Positions 45,241 to 51,844 of a stretch of DNA of 51,844 nt are shown here, one piece after another. How positions within the stretch are numbered: the stretch's first letter is position 1; each line of letters begins with the position of its first letter. The notes under the pieces are model-generated. The model had not been told where the DNA came from. It did not search any database and saw only the letters and a program-made list of their open reading frames with translations. This stretch comes from Desulfuromonadaceae bacterium (GTDB lineage Bacteria > Desulfobacterota > Desulfuromonadia > Desulfuromonadales > Syntrophotaleaceae). The stretch lies in the NCBI GenBank assembly GCA_007134025.1, contig SLLR01000001.1, forward strand, positions 1-51,844, read 5' to 3'. A program made the position numbers and the translations under genes.

Positions 45241-46902
45241 ATGGACAGTCTTTACCGGCAAGCGGTGGTGGACGAATTGCAAGGCCTGTTGCCCGGTAGC
45301 CGGATTGACAAGGTTCAGCAGCCTGCTGCTGCCGAGCTTATCTTCTCCCTTTGGAACCGGGGGCACAGCTACCGTCTGCTGCTTTCCTGCGAACCGGGCC
45401 GGTTCCGCCTGCATCTGGTCACCGGATTGTACCCGAATCCTGCGACGCCGCCGCGTTTTTGCCAGTTGCTGCGCGCCCGTCTTCAGACCCTGGAAGCCAT
45501 CGAGCAGTCACCGGGAATCGACGGTGTTGTGCTGCGTTGTGGCGGCAAAAAAGGCCGTCACTACCGGCTGTATATGGAACGGCGGGGACAACAAGGCAAC
45601 CTGGTGCTGGTTGATGAGAAGGATCTGGTGGTCGATGCCCTGATCCGGGTTGCCGGCGGCAATGCCCCGGTGCTTCCCGGGCGGCCCCATATTATGACGA
45701 CTGTCCTGAAGGGAAGCCCGCCGGAACAACTTCTCGATGAGGTGCCATCGGTCGCTGCCGAGGCGTTCAGAGGCTGGTTGTTCGACCATGTGCGTCCCAT
45801 GCCCCGTTATCTGGCTGAGGATCTGGTCCGCCTGGTGACTTCGGGAAGGACTCCGCGAAAGGCCGTTGAAGCGTTGGTTGCGGCCCGTGGCCGGCAACAG
45901 AAGAGCTGCGTGATCGCGGAACAGGACGGCCGTTTTCGGCTGCTGCCTTTTGTACTGGGCAGGGATACCCGGATCGTAGCAAAAGAGTTCGATTCCCCGT
46001 CAGCCGCCGCCGAGGCCTACTATCGGGAATTTCTGCCGTCCCGTGATCAGCGGGGAGCGGCGGGCGAATTGAACGGGCTGGTGAACAGGCAATTGAAAAA
46101 ACTTGAGCAGCGTCGAAAACGGATTGAGCAGGACCGGCGGGGATTGGCAGAAGCCGACCTGTTACGCCAGCAGGGCGAGCTGCTGCTGGCCCAGTCTCAT
46201 CGCATTCCCCGCGGTGCCGCATCGATCCTGCTGGACAATGATTTTCACCAGCCTGCCGAGACGATCCGCATCGCCCTCGATCCCCGCCTCACACCCTGGC
46301 AGAATGCCGAGCAGCTGTTCCGGCGCTATAAGAAACTTAAGCGCGGCCGGGAACATATGGAGCGAAGGCTGACTGAAACCGAACAGGAAATGGAATGGTT
46401 GCAAGGGGTTGCCCTGGCCCTGAGCGAGGCTCGCAGTGGTTCGGAATTTCTGGTTATCCGAGCCGAACTGATCGAGCAGGGGCTGCTCAAGGAGAAGGGA
46501 AACACGCCGAGAAGTCAAATACCCAAAAAGATCGCCGGTGTGAGGGACGCCGTGACGCCGGGAGGCTATCGCCTGTTCTGGGGGGTGAACAACCGGGCCA
46601 ATGATCACGTCAGCAGGAGCCTGTGCCAGGCCGCGGACTTGTGGTTTCATGTTCATGAGCAGCCAGGCTGTCATTTGATCCTCAAACACCAGGGAAAAGG
46701 AGAGGTCCCGCTGGAAGACCAACGTTTTGCGGCGGCCCTGGCAGCGGGATATTCCAGGGCCGGTAACGAGGGCCGGGCAACGGTGATGGTCAGTGAAGGG
46801 CGCTGGGTCAGCAAACCGACGGGAGCCCGGCCCGGTCTGGTCACGGTGCGGCAGTTCAAAACCCTGCGGGTGGTGCCGCAGCGGATGGATCCCGTCGAAT
46901 GA
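45241..46902 (+). CDS. NFACT family protein (RqcH-like)
   Basis: 553 residues. N-terminal NFACT-N (VVDELQGLLPGSRIDKVQQP; PPRFCQLLRARL), a central basic coiled-coil part (about 285-430, LKKLEQRRKRIEQDRRGLAE and REHMERRLTETEQEMEWL), and the NFACT-R/DUF814 domain near the C-terminus (GYRLFWGVNNRANDHVSRSL; ADLWFHVHEQPGCHLIL). RqcH proteins bind stalled 50S-peptidyl-tRNA complexes and add alanine tails. Family is clear; activity is inferred. ATG 45241 has GGAGG eleven bases upstream. Divergent from metY. Confidence 0.88.
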   Translation: MDSLYRQAVVDELQGLLPGSRIDKVQQPAAAELIFSLWNRGHSYRLLLSCEPGRFRLHLVTGLYPNPATPPRFCQLLRARLQTLEAIEQSPGIDGVVLRCGGKKGRHYRLYMERRGQQGNLVLVDEKDLVVDALIRVAGGNAPVLPGRPHIMTTVLKGSPPEQLLDEVPSVAAEAFRGWLFDHVRPMPRYLAEDLVRLVTSGRTPRKAVEALVAARGRQQKSCVIAEQDGRFRLLPFVLGRDTRIVAKEFDSPSAAAEAYYREFLPSRDQRGAAGELNGLVNRQLKKLEQRRKRIEQDRRGLAEADLLRQQGELLLAQSHRIPRGAASILLDNDFHQPAETIRIALDPRLTPWQNAEQLFRRYKKLKRGREHMERRLTETEQEMEWLQGVALALSEARSGSEFLVIRAELIEQGLLKEKGNTPRSQIPKKIAGVRDAVTPGGYRLFWGVNNRANDHVSRSLCQAADLWFHVHEQPGCHLILKHQGKGEVPLEDQRFAAALAAGYSRAGNEGRATVMVSEGRWVSKPTGARPGLVTVRQFKTLRVVPQRMDPVE

Positions 46903-46976
46903 AGTCATTTAAAGGATGGTGAACGGCAAAAAGCCCGGTCACTATTGATTTTTGTCAAGACCGGAGCAGGAGAACT

Positions 46977-47020
46977 AAAAAAGGCTTGGCCGGTTGTTTT
47001 AGCACAACCAGCCAAGCCTC
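46977..47020 (-). terminator. Terminator downstream of ihfB (possibly also of the NFACT gene)
   Basis: Stem AAGGCTTGGCCGGTTGT / ACAACCAGCCAAGCCT with one mismatch. On the leftward strand it is followed by TTTTTT, so it should end the ihfB transcript; rightward it has only a short T stretch after the stem. Confidence 0.72.
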
Positions 47021-47156
47021 TTTGCTGTCTGCGGGGATCGTCCGGCGCAAAAATCCCGACCTGTTCGTCGCCGGGATTGCCGAAACAGCGCCGACTACCG
47101 GTGCTCTCATGTCGGTTATGGAGACTATAGGGTGAAGGGCGAGTTTTTCGACGTCA

Positions 47157-47432
47157 TCAGTTGTTGATGCTTTCCCGGAGACCTTTGCCGACTTTGAAAA
47201 ACGGCAGTTTCTTGGGCTTGACATCGATGGTTTCGCCGGTTTTGGGATTGCGACCGGTGTAAGCCTTGTAGCTCTTAACGGTTATGCTGCCAAAACCACG
47301 GATCTCAATGCGACCGCCATCCGCCAGGGTTTCGGTCATGGCCTGAAAAATGAGATTAATAATTTCTTCGGCCTTTTTGTGGGTCAAATCTTTTTCGAAA
47401 GCCAGTGCTTCAATGAGATCGGATTTGTTCAT
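47157..47432 (-). CDS. ihfB: Integration host factor beta / HU-family DNA-binding protein
   Basis: 91 residues. MNKSDLIEALAFEKDLTHKK at the start, GGRIEIRGFGSITVKSYKAY and the DNA-wrapping arm TGRNPKTGETIDVKPKKLPF are typical of IhfB-type proteins of this group; plain HU would differ around the RGFGSI block. It bends DNA and shapes promoters and nucleoid. ATG 47432 has GGAGG four bases upstream; an eleven-codon extension is unsupported. The region upstream has a dyad around a TATAAT, suggesting regulation. Confidence 0.92.
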   Translation of the reverse strand: MNKSDLIEALAFEKDLTHKKAEEIINLIFQAMTETLADGGRIEIRGFGSITVKSYKAYTGRNPKTGETIDVKPKKLPFFKVGKGLRESINN

Positions 47433-47483
47433 GGCGCCTCCAAAAGAGATGGCGAAGCTAGTCAATAACTCAGATTACTTAAA

Positions 47484-47520
47484 TTTTACATAAGCTCCTG
47501 AAATTATAGTGTATGTAAAA
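47484..47520 (-). promoter_or_regulatory. Dyad around the -10 box of ihfB
   Basis: TTTTACATA (47484-47492) and TATGTAAAA (47512-47520) are exact nine-base inverted repeats, 19 bases apart. Between them, read leftward, is a perfect TATAAT (47508-47503). The -35 region is poor, which would fit a promoter that needs help or is controlled by a dimeric protein binding the dyad. Confidence 0.42.
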
Positions 47521-47662
47521 GATATACGGTGCCCTTTCCGCTGTCAACCGCAGCCAAGAATTTTGTCGTTAATTGGAATTACATTTCCGGAACTCAAATC
47601 CGGCTTTTTGCCGGTCATCCGAATTTTAACCGAACAACGTCAACCTTTATCGTTGCATTTGG

Positions 47663-47690
47663 TTGACAATGCGGCCGGGCTCCCTATAAT
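47663..47690 (+). promoter_or_regulatory. Consensus sigma70 promoter upstream of bioB
   Basis: TTGACA (47663-47668), 16-bp spacer, TATAAT (47685-47690): both hexamers are perfect, with a GC-rich spacer. The nearest rightward gene is bioB at 48066, so the leader would be about 370 nt and would contain repeat copy 3. Confidence 0.62.
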
Positions 47691-47768
47691 CGGTGATTCC
47701 TGAAAAAGATCTGCGAAAGGTTGTGGGCCGCTCAAAAAGGCAGAGTGGCATCGCAAAAAATCTTTTCA

Positions 47769-47781
47769 CAAGCTCTGGTGG
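47769..47781 (+). repeat. Direct repeat, left flank of repeat copy 3
   Basis: CAAGCTCTGGTGG, identical over 13 bases to 47925-47937. The two bracket exactly 143 bp of the repeat element, as a target-site duplication would. Confidence 0.7.
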
Positions 47782-47926
47782 CGTCGCAAAAAGTCCCTCC
47801 TGCGGCGTTACGGTGTTTTTTCAGGGCCTCGACATACCAGATGTATGCCTTCGTCCCCGAAAAAACACTAAGCCATGTAGGACGAAATTTTTCTTAGCCA
47901 TCTCATGAGTTTTTGCGAAAGCGTCA
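47774..47926 (+). repeat. Palindromic dispersed repeat, copy 3
   Basis: Third copy, same orientation as copies 1 and 2. It keeps TCGCAAAAAGTCC at the left, the GTTTTTTC/GAAAAAAC inner arms, TAGGACGAAATTTTTCTTAGC and TTTTTGCGAAAGCGT at the right. Between the direct repeats the element spans 47782-47924 (143 bp), with TCGCAAAAA / TTTTTGCG-type inverted ends. No coding capacity. It interrupts the leader between a consensus promoter and bioB. Confidence 0.82.
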
Positions 47927-47999
47927 AGCTCTGGTGGTTTTTCGAGATCTGGACAGGGACCGACACAGGCCCTGGCCTCTGAATAACCACCAGACCTTG
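47925..47999 (+). other. Inverted repeat in the bioB leader; right direct repeat of copy 3
   Basis: CAAGCTCTGGTGGTT (47925-47939) pairs with AACCACCAGACCTTG (from 47985) with one mismatch; an inner CAGGG/CCCTG stem (47954-47958 and 47970-47974) is nested in it. Its left arm is also the 13-bp direct repeat flanking copy 3. No T run follows, so it is not a standard terminator; it may be a structured leader of bioB. Confidence 0.5.
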
Positions 48000-48065
48000 C
48001 ACGTATGAGTCTTTACCTGGTCGTTTCAGGAGTTCTCAGGCAGTTTATTTGGCGAAGGAGAAGCC

Positions 48066-49052
48066 ATGCAGGAAGTGATAAGGGACTGGACCCGGCGGGT
48101 GTTGTCGGGAGCAGAACTCTCGGCAGACGAGGCCCAGGCCTTGCTCAAAATTGAAGGGGCCGACCTGGGCGATCTTTTCGCCGGGGCGCAGCGGATACGC
48201 TACCATTACAAAGGCGACCGGGTGGCCCTCTGCTCCATTATCAATGCCAAATCGGGACGCTGTTCGGAGGACTGTGCCTTTTGCGCCCAGTCAGCGCATC
48301 ACCAGGCTCAGGGCCCCGTCTACCCCCTCAAGTCGATCGAAGAAATCGTCGCCGGCGCCCGGCAGGCCGAAGCGTCGGGTTGCAGTTGCTACGGAATCGT
48401 CAGCAGCGGCTCCCGGCCCGCTGCGGGGGCCGAAATGGGCCGCCTCCTGGAAGCGATCCGGCAGATTCGCGCAACCACCGGGATTCGGCCTTCTGCGTCT
48501 CTGGGCCTGCTCGATCGAAGGGCGGCAGAAGCTCTCGCTGCCGCCGGATGCGCCGTCTATCACCATAACCTGGAGACGGCCCGGTCTTTTTTCCCTCAAA
48601 TTTGCACCACCCGCGATTATCAGCAGGATGTGGAGACCATTCAGTGGGCTAAACAGAGCGGCATGAGGGTCTGCTGCGGTGGGTTGTTCGGGCTTGGCGA
48701 GAGTCTTGAGCAGCGGGTCGAGCTAGGGCTGACCTTGCGTGAGCTGGCTGTCGATTCGGTGCCCATCAATTTTCTGGCACCGGTGGAGGGGACCCCTCTG
48801 GCCGGTAGAAATCCGCTGCCGCCCATGGACTGCCTGCGCATCATCGCTCTGTTCCGTTTTCTGCTGCCCAGGGCCCGGATCAGCGTCTGCGGAGGACGGG
48901 AGCAAAACCTTGGAGAATTCCAGTCGTGGATATTTCTGGCCGGAGCCAGCGGACTGATGGTCGGCAACTACCTGACCCTCAAGGGCCGGGATCTGCAGGC
49001 GGATCTGAAAATGATCCGTGACGCCGGGTTGAGTCATGCTGCCTGTCAGTGA
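48066..49052 (+). CDS. bioB: Biotin synthase
   Basis: 328-residue radical SAM enzyme that inserts sulfur into dethiobiotin. The SAM cluster motif C-x3-C-x2-C is CSEDCAFC; later CSCYGIVSSGSRP, HNLETARSFFPQI, CCGGLFGLGES and RISVCGGREQNLGEFQ carry the 2Fe-2S ligands and substrate residues. ATG 48066 has AAGGAG at ideal spacing. It overlaps bioD by 17 nt, so the two are coupled; no bioF or bioC lies in the window. Confidence 0.97.
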   Translation: MQEVIRDWTRRVLSGAELSADEAQALLKIEGADLGDLFAGAQRIRYHYKGDRVALCSIINAKSGRCSEDCAFCAQSAHHQAQGPVYPLKSIEEIVAGARQAEASGCSCYGIVSSGSRPAAGAEMGRLLEAIRQIRATTGIRPSASLGLLDRRAAEALAAAGCAVYHHNLETARSFFPQICTTRDYQQDVETIQWAKQSGMRVCCGGLFGLGESLEQRVELGLTLRELAVDSVPINFLAPVEGTPLAGRNPLPPMDCLRIIALFRFLLPRARISVCGGREQNLGEFQSWIFLAGASGLMVGNYLTLKGRDLQADLKMIRDAGLSHAACQ

Positions 49053-49749
49053 AACGCTCGGTCGAGGCATTTTTGTCAGCGGCACCGATACCGGGGTGGG
49101 TAAAACCCTGGCGGCGGCAGCGCTGGCCCGATTTCTGGCCGACCGGGGCGTTCGGGTCGGGGTGATGAAGCCAGTGGAGAGCGGCGTGGCCGATCCCGCC
49201 AGGCTGGGCGAAGACGGCGCTCTGCTGCGCTGGGCGTCAGGCTGTGACGCTCCCGACCAACTGATCAGCCCCTGTCGGCTCAAGGCCCCGGTGGCCCCCT
49301 CTTTGGCCGCCGATCTGGCCGGTACCCCGGTGGACATAGACGGTCTGGTCGCCGCCGCCCGGCGATTGCTGGAGCGCTGCGAATTTCTGATTGTGGAAGG
49401 GGCGGGGGGGCTTATGGTGCCGTTGCAGGACGCGTTTTTGGTTGGAGACCTGGCCTGCCGGCTCGGTCTGCCTCTGGTCACCGTCTGCCGTCCCGGTCTG
49501 GGAACCATAAACCACACCCTGCTTACCCTGCAGGCGGCCCGATGCTGGGGTCTGCGGCTGGCCGGTCTGATCATCAGCGGCATGCCCGCCGAGCCGGATC
49601 TGGCCGAACAATACGCTCCGTCCATGCTGGCCGAGCTCTCCGGCGTGGAGGTCTTGCAGGTGCTTTCCCGAGTCACAGGGAATGCGCGGCACAAGGTGGC
49701 GACGCTTTCCCGGCAGTTTTCCCCGGCGATTCTGGAAAAGCTCCTTTAG
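49036..49749 (+). CDS. bioD: Dethiobiotin synthetase
   Basis: 237 residues. ATP-dependent carboxylation of diaminopelargonic acid to dethiobiotin. P-loop GTDTGVGKT, MKPVESGV, EGAGGLMVPL and PGLGTINHTLLTL are the family blocks. It starts at ATG 49036 inside the bioB end. The C-terminus after about 190 is less conserved. A 77-nt AT-rich gap separates it from bioA. Confidence 0.96.
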   Translation: MLPVSETLGRGIFVSGTDTGVGKTLAAAALARFLADRGVRVGVMKPVESGVADPARLGEDGALLRWASGCDAPDQLISPCRLKAPVAPSLAADLAGTPVDIDGLVAAARRLLERCEFLIVEGAGGLMVPLQDAFLVGDLACRLGLPLVTVCRPGLGTINHTLLTLQAARCWGLRLAGLIISGMPAEPDLAEQYAPSMLAELSGVEVLQVLSRVTGNARHKVATLSRQFSPAILEKLL

Positions 49750-49826
49750 CGAAAAAAATCAAATTGGATAAATAAATATAAAACAGATATTTACGTGTAT
49801 AAGTTAATAAACTTGTGAGGTTTTCG

Positions 49827-51176
49827 ATGGAGTATCAGGACATTGTTCGATACGACCGCCAGCATGTCTGGCACCCCTGCTCGCAGGAGAAAGACTATGA
49901 ACTGCAGCCGCCGATTCCGGTGGAAAGGGGCGAAGGGGTCTATCTCATCGACAAGGCCGGACGCCGTTATATCGACGGGGTCTCTTCCTGGTGGGTCAAT
50001 CTCTTCGGCCACAATCACCCCCGCCTCAATAGGGCTCTGAAGGATCAGGTCGATCGCATCTCTCACCACATCTTTGCCGGCTTTACCCATGAACCGGCGG
50101 TGGAGCTGGCTCGTCGTCTAAGTGAGTTGACACCGGGCAATCTGAGCCGGGTGTTTTTTGCCGACAACGGCTCGGCGGCAGTGGAGGTGGCGCTGAAGAT
50201 GAGTTTTCAATACTGGCAGCAGAGCGGGCGGCCTGAAAAGATCCGTTTCGTGTCCCTCTCTGACGCCTATCATGGGGAAACGGTCGGCGCTTTGTCGGTG
50301 GGCGGGTGCGACCTCTACCGGGAGGTTTACCGGCCCATGCTGCTGGAAACCTTTCAGGCCCGGGGGCCGGACTGCTACCGTTGTCCCTATGGCCTGCATC
50401 GCGACAGCTGCGACGCGCCCTGTTTCGAAACGCTGGAACAGTTGGTGCGGGAACGCAGAGACCAAATCGCCGCCGTGATCATCGAACCGCTGATTCAATG
50501 CGCTGCCGGCATGCGCATCTATCCTCCCATCTATCTGCGCAAGTTGCGGGCTCTTTGCGATGACTGCCAGGTCCACTACATCGCCGACGAGATCGCTGTC
50601 GGTTTCGGCCGTACCGGCACTCTGTTCGCCAATGAACAGGCCGGCGTGGCCCCCGATCTGCTGTGTCTTTCCAAGGGGATCACCGGCGGCTACCTGCCCC
50701 TGTCGGTCACCCTCGCCGGCGAAGAGATCTACCAGGCCTTTTACGACGACTATCAGAGCCTCAAGGCTTTTCTCCACTCCCATTCCTATACCGGCAATCC
50801 CCTGGCCTGTGCTCTGGCCGTTGAAGTGCTGAATATTTTTAAAGACGAGAAGATACTGGAGCAACTGCCGGCCAGGATGGCTCTGCTGGATCGGTATGCA
50901 GCCCGCTTTGAAGCCCTGTCCCAGGTGGGCGAGTTTCGCCGTTGCGGGTTGGTGGCCGCGGTGGAGATGGTGGCTGATCGCAGCCGGCGGACGCCTTATC
51001 CCTGGCAGCAGCGACGCGGCTATCAGGTCTACAAAAAAGCCCTGCAGCGCGGCGCCTTGCTGCGGCCGCTGGGCAACGTGGTTTATTTCATGCCGCCATT
51101 GACCATCCCCGATACGGCGCTGGAAGAATTGCTCGAAACGGCTCTGCAGGCGGTTAAAGAGGTCACCGCCTGTTGA
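49827..51176 (+). CDS. bioA: Adenosylmethionine-8-amino-7-oxononanoate aminotransferase
   Basis: 449 residues, class III PLP aminotransferase. It makes diaminopelargonic acid from KAPA using SAM as amino donor. RYDRQHVWHPCSQ at the start, DGVSSWWVNLFGHNHP, ADNGSAAVEVALKMSFQYW, YHGETVGALSVGG, and the PLP-lysine in CLSKGITGGYLPL are BioA features. A cysteine-rich loop (CYRCPYGLHRDSCDAPC) occurs at about 184-200, as in some other BioA. ATG 49827 has GTGAGG six bases upstream; a GTG four codons earlier is possible. The AT-rich 49750-49826 may carry its own promoter and has an AAGTT/AACTT dyad at 49801-49814. Confidence 0.96.
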   Translation: MEYQDIVRYDRQHVWHPCSQEKDYELQPPIPVERGEGVYLIDKAGRRYIDGVSSWWVNLFGHNHPRLNRALKDQVDRISHHIFAGFTHEPAVELARRLSELTPGNLSRVFFADNGSAAVEVALKMSFQYWQQSGRPEKIRFVSLSDAYHGETVGALSVGGCDLYREVYRPMLLETFQARGPDCYRCPYGLHRDSCDAPCFETLEQLVRERRDQIAAVIIEPLIQCAAGMRIYPPIYLRKLRALCDDCQVHYIADEIAVGFGRTGTLFANEQAGVAPDLLCLSKGITGGYLPLSVTLAGEEIYQAFYDDYQSLKAFLHSHSYTGNPLACALAVEVLNIFKDEKILEQLPARMALLDRYAARFEALSQVGEFRRCGLVAAVEMVADRSRRTPYPWQQRRGYQVYKKALQRGALLRPLGNVVYFMPPLTIPDTALEELLETALQAVKEVTAC

Positions 51177-51218
51177 AAAAAGCCCGTGCCGTCGTAAAGT
51201 TTAACGAAGGAGGATGCC

Positions 51219-51788
51219 ATGCTGTCACCGGAAAAGCATTTGCAGCAGGGAGACGCTCTGTTGGTGGTGGATGTGCAGAAGGATTTTTGTCCTCGGGGCG
51301 AGCTGCCCATCCCACGGGGAGACGAGGTGGTAGCGGTGCTCAATCCCTGGATCGCCGCTGCCGAAGGGCAGGACATCCCGGTGTTTCTGTCGCGGGACTG
51401 GCACCCCGCGTCTCACCCCAGCTTTGAAGCTCAGGACGGCCCCTGGCCGGTGCATTGCGTACAGGATACGCCCGGCGCCGACTGGCATTCGCAGCTGCTC
51501 ATACCCGAGGCCGTTGAAGTGGTCACCAAAGGCACCCGTTACGATCAGGACCAGAATTCGGCCTTTGACCAGACCGGTCTGGCGGAAAAATTGCGCCGGG
51601 ACGGCGTGCGGCGGCTGTGGGTGGCCGGGTTGGCCCTTGACGTTTGCGTGCTGGCCACGGTGCTCGACGGTCTTCGCGAAGGATTTGCAGTGTGGGTGCT
51701 GGTGGAGGGTTGCCGGCCGGTCACCAAAGAGGGAGGGCAAAAGGCCCTTGACAGGATGCGCCAGGCCGGCGCGGTGCTGGTGGTTTAG
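51219..51788 (+). CDS. pncA: Nicotinamidase (isochorismatase-like hydrolase)
   Basis: 189 residues. Catalytic triad elements: Asp in LLVVDVQKDFCPRG, Lys in VVTKGTRYDQDQNSAFD and Cys in AGLALDVCVLATVLDG; metal ligands in RDWHPASHPSF. The pattern fits PncA, which turns nicotinamide into nicotinate for NAD salvage, better than generic isochorismatases. ATG 51219 has AAGGAGG upstream. It is 42 nt after bioA and probably in the same transcript; the link to biotin is not obvious. Confidence 0.9.
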   Translation: MLSPEKHLQQGDALLVVDVQKDFCPRGELPIPRGDEVVAVLNPWIAAAEGQDIPVFLSRDWHPASHPSFEAQDGPWPVHCVQDTPGADWHSQLLIPEAVEVVTKGTRYDQDQNSAFDQTGLAEKLRRDGVRRLWVAGLALDVCVLATVLDGLREGFAVWVLVEGCRPVTKEGGQKALDRMRQAGAVLVV

Positions 51789-51844
51789 GTCGGGCTGCTC
51801 CGGGACCAGATACGGGCAACAGACAAAGGCCGTTCACGGTAGTG

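Larger units (their letters stand above)
47433..48065. other. 633-nt divergent region between ihfB and bioB
   Basis: No gene. From left to right: the ihfB leader and dyad/-10 (47484-47520); a CCGGC-TTTTT-GCCGG hairpin near 47611-47625; a consensus rightward promoter (47663-47690); repeat copy 3 with 13-bp direct flanks (47769-47937); an inverted repeat (47925-47999); then the bioB ribosome binding site. I looked for a BirA-type TTGT-N-AACC/GGTTTACAA operator and did not find one. Confidence 0.7.

Noticed and set aside
47433-48065. BirA operator ahead of the biotin genes
   Set aside because: No TTGT-N-AACC / GGTTTACAA-type dyad is visible here or in 49750-49826.

Overview
The window is a moderately GC-rich, gene-dense bacterial chromosome segment made almost entirely of housekeeping genes. 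Gene content and order (mutL-miaA-hfq; scpA-scpB-rluB; plsX-fabH-fabD-fabG-acpP-fabF; glyA-dCMP deaminase-nrdR-ribD-ribE-ribBA-ribH-nusB), a DHH-CBS-CBS-tRNA nucleotidyltransferase fusion and a PxxKW-type cysteine-rich protein point to a Gram-negative Desulfuromonadales-type anaerobe (Geobacter/Pelobacter/Syntrophotalea group). This is inferred from recognised families, not from a search. I saw no rRNA, tRNA, CRISPR, prophage or transposase gene.

Layout: 258-2630 is a leftward purine group (purM, purN, DUF523). 2912-11140 runs rightward: rimI, pyrK-pyrD, the 896-residue fusion, an M50 membrane protease, scpA-scpB, rluB. 11282-14552 holds a 708-residue TPR protein and an ExeA-type AAA ATPase. 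14635-19147 is mutL-miaA-hfq-pgsA-TPR. 19260-24572 has a leftward PxxKW protein facing away from a YkgJ-type protein, then a phosphohexomutase, an EVE-domain protein and an AsmA-family protein. 24652-28191 is sparser: a cold-shock protein, a PAS-GGDEF diguanylate cyclase, a DUF1653 protein, mazG and three long non-coding gaps. 28412-34859 is the fatty acid/phospholipid block (yceD, rpmF, plsX, fab genes); rpmF encodes only 59 residues. 34871-43141 is rpiB, glyA, dCMP deaminase, nrdR, the riboflavin operon, nusB and homoserine dehydrogenase. 43281-46902 has leftward trmL and metY and a rightward NFACT/RqcH-like gene. 47157-51788 has leftward ihfB and rightward bioB-bioD-bioA and a nicotinamidase.

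The least ordinary material is non-coding. A palindromic repeat of about 143-150 bp occurs three times in the same orientation (10251-10400, 13405-13556, 47774-47926). The third copy sits between perfect 13-bp direct repeats that look like a target-site duplication, and its target is one arm of an inverted repeat in the bioB leader. The first copy separates scpB from rluB, and the second abuts the stop codon of the TPR gene. No transposase is nearby, so it looks like a small non-autonomous mobile repeat (MITE- or REP-like). Other notable signals are a perfect 23-bp-arm palindrome between convergent genes (19194-19242), a dyad bracketing a TATAAT box upstream of ihfB, a consensus promoter about 370 nt upstream of bioB, a run of eight G just before the hom start codon, and a pair of DnaA-box-like sites beside mazG.
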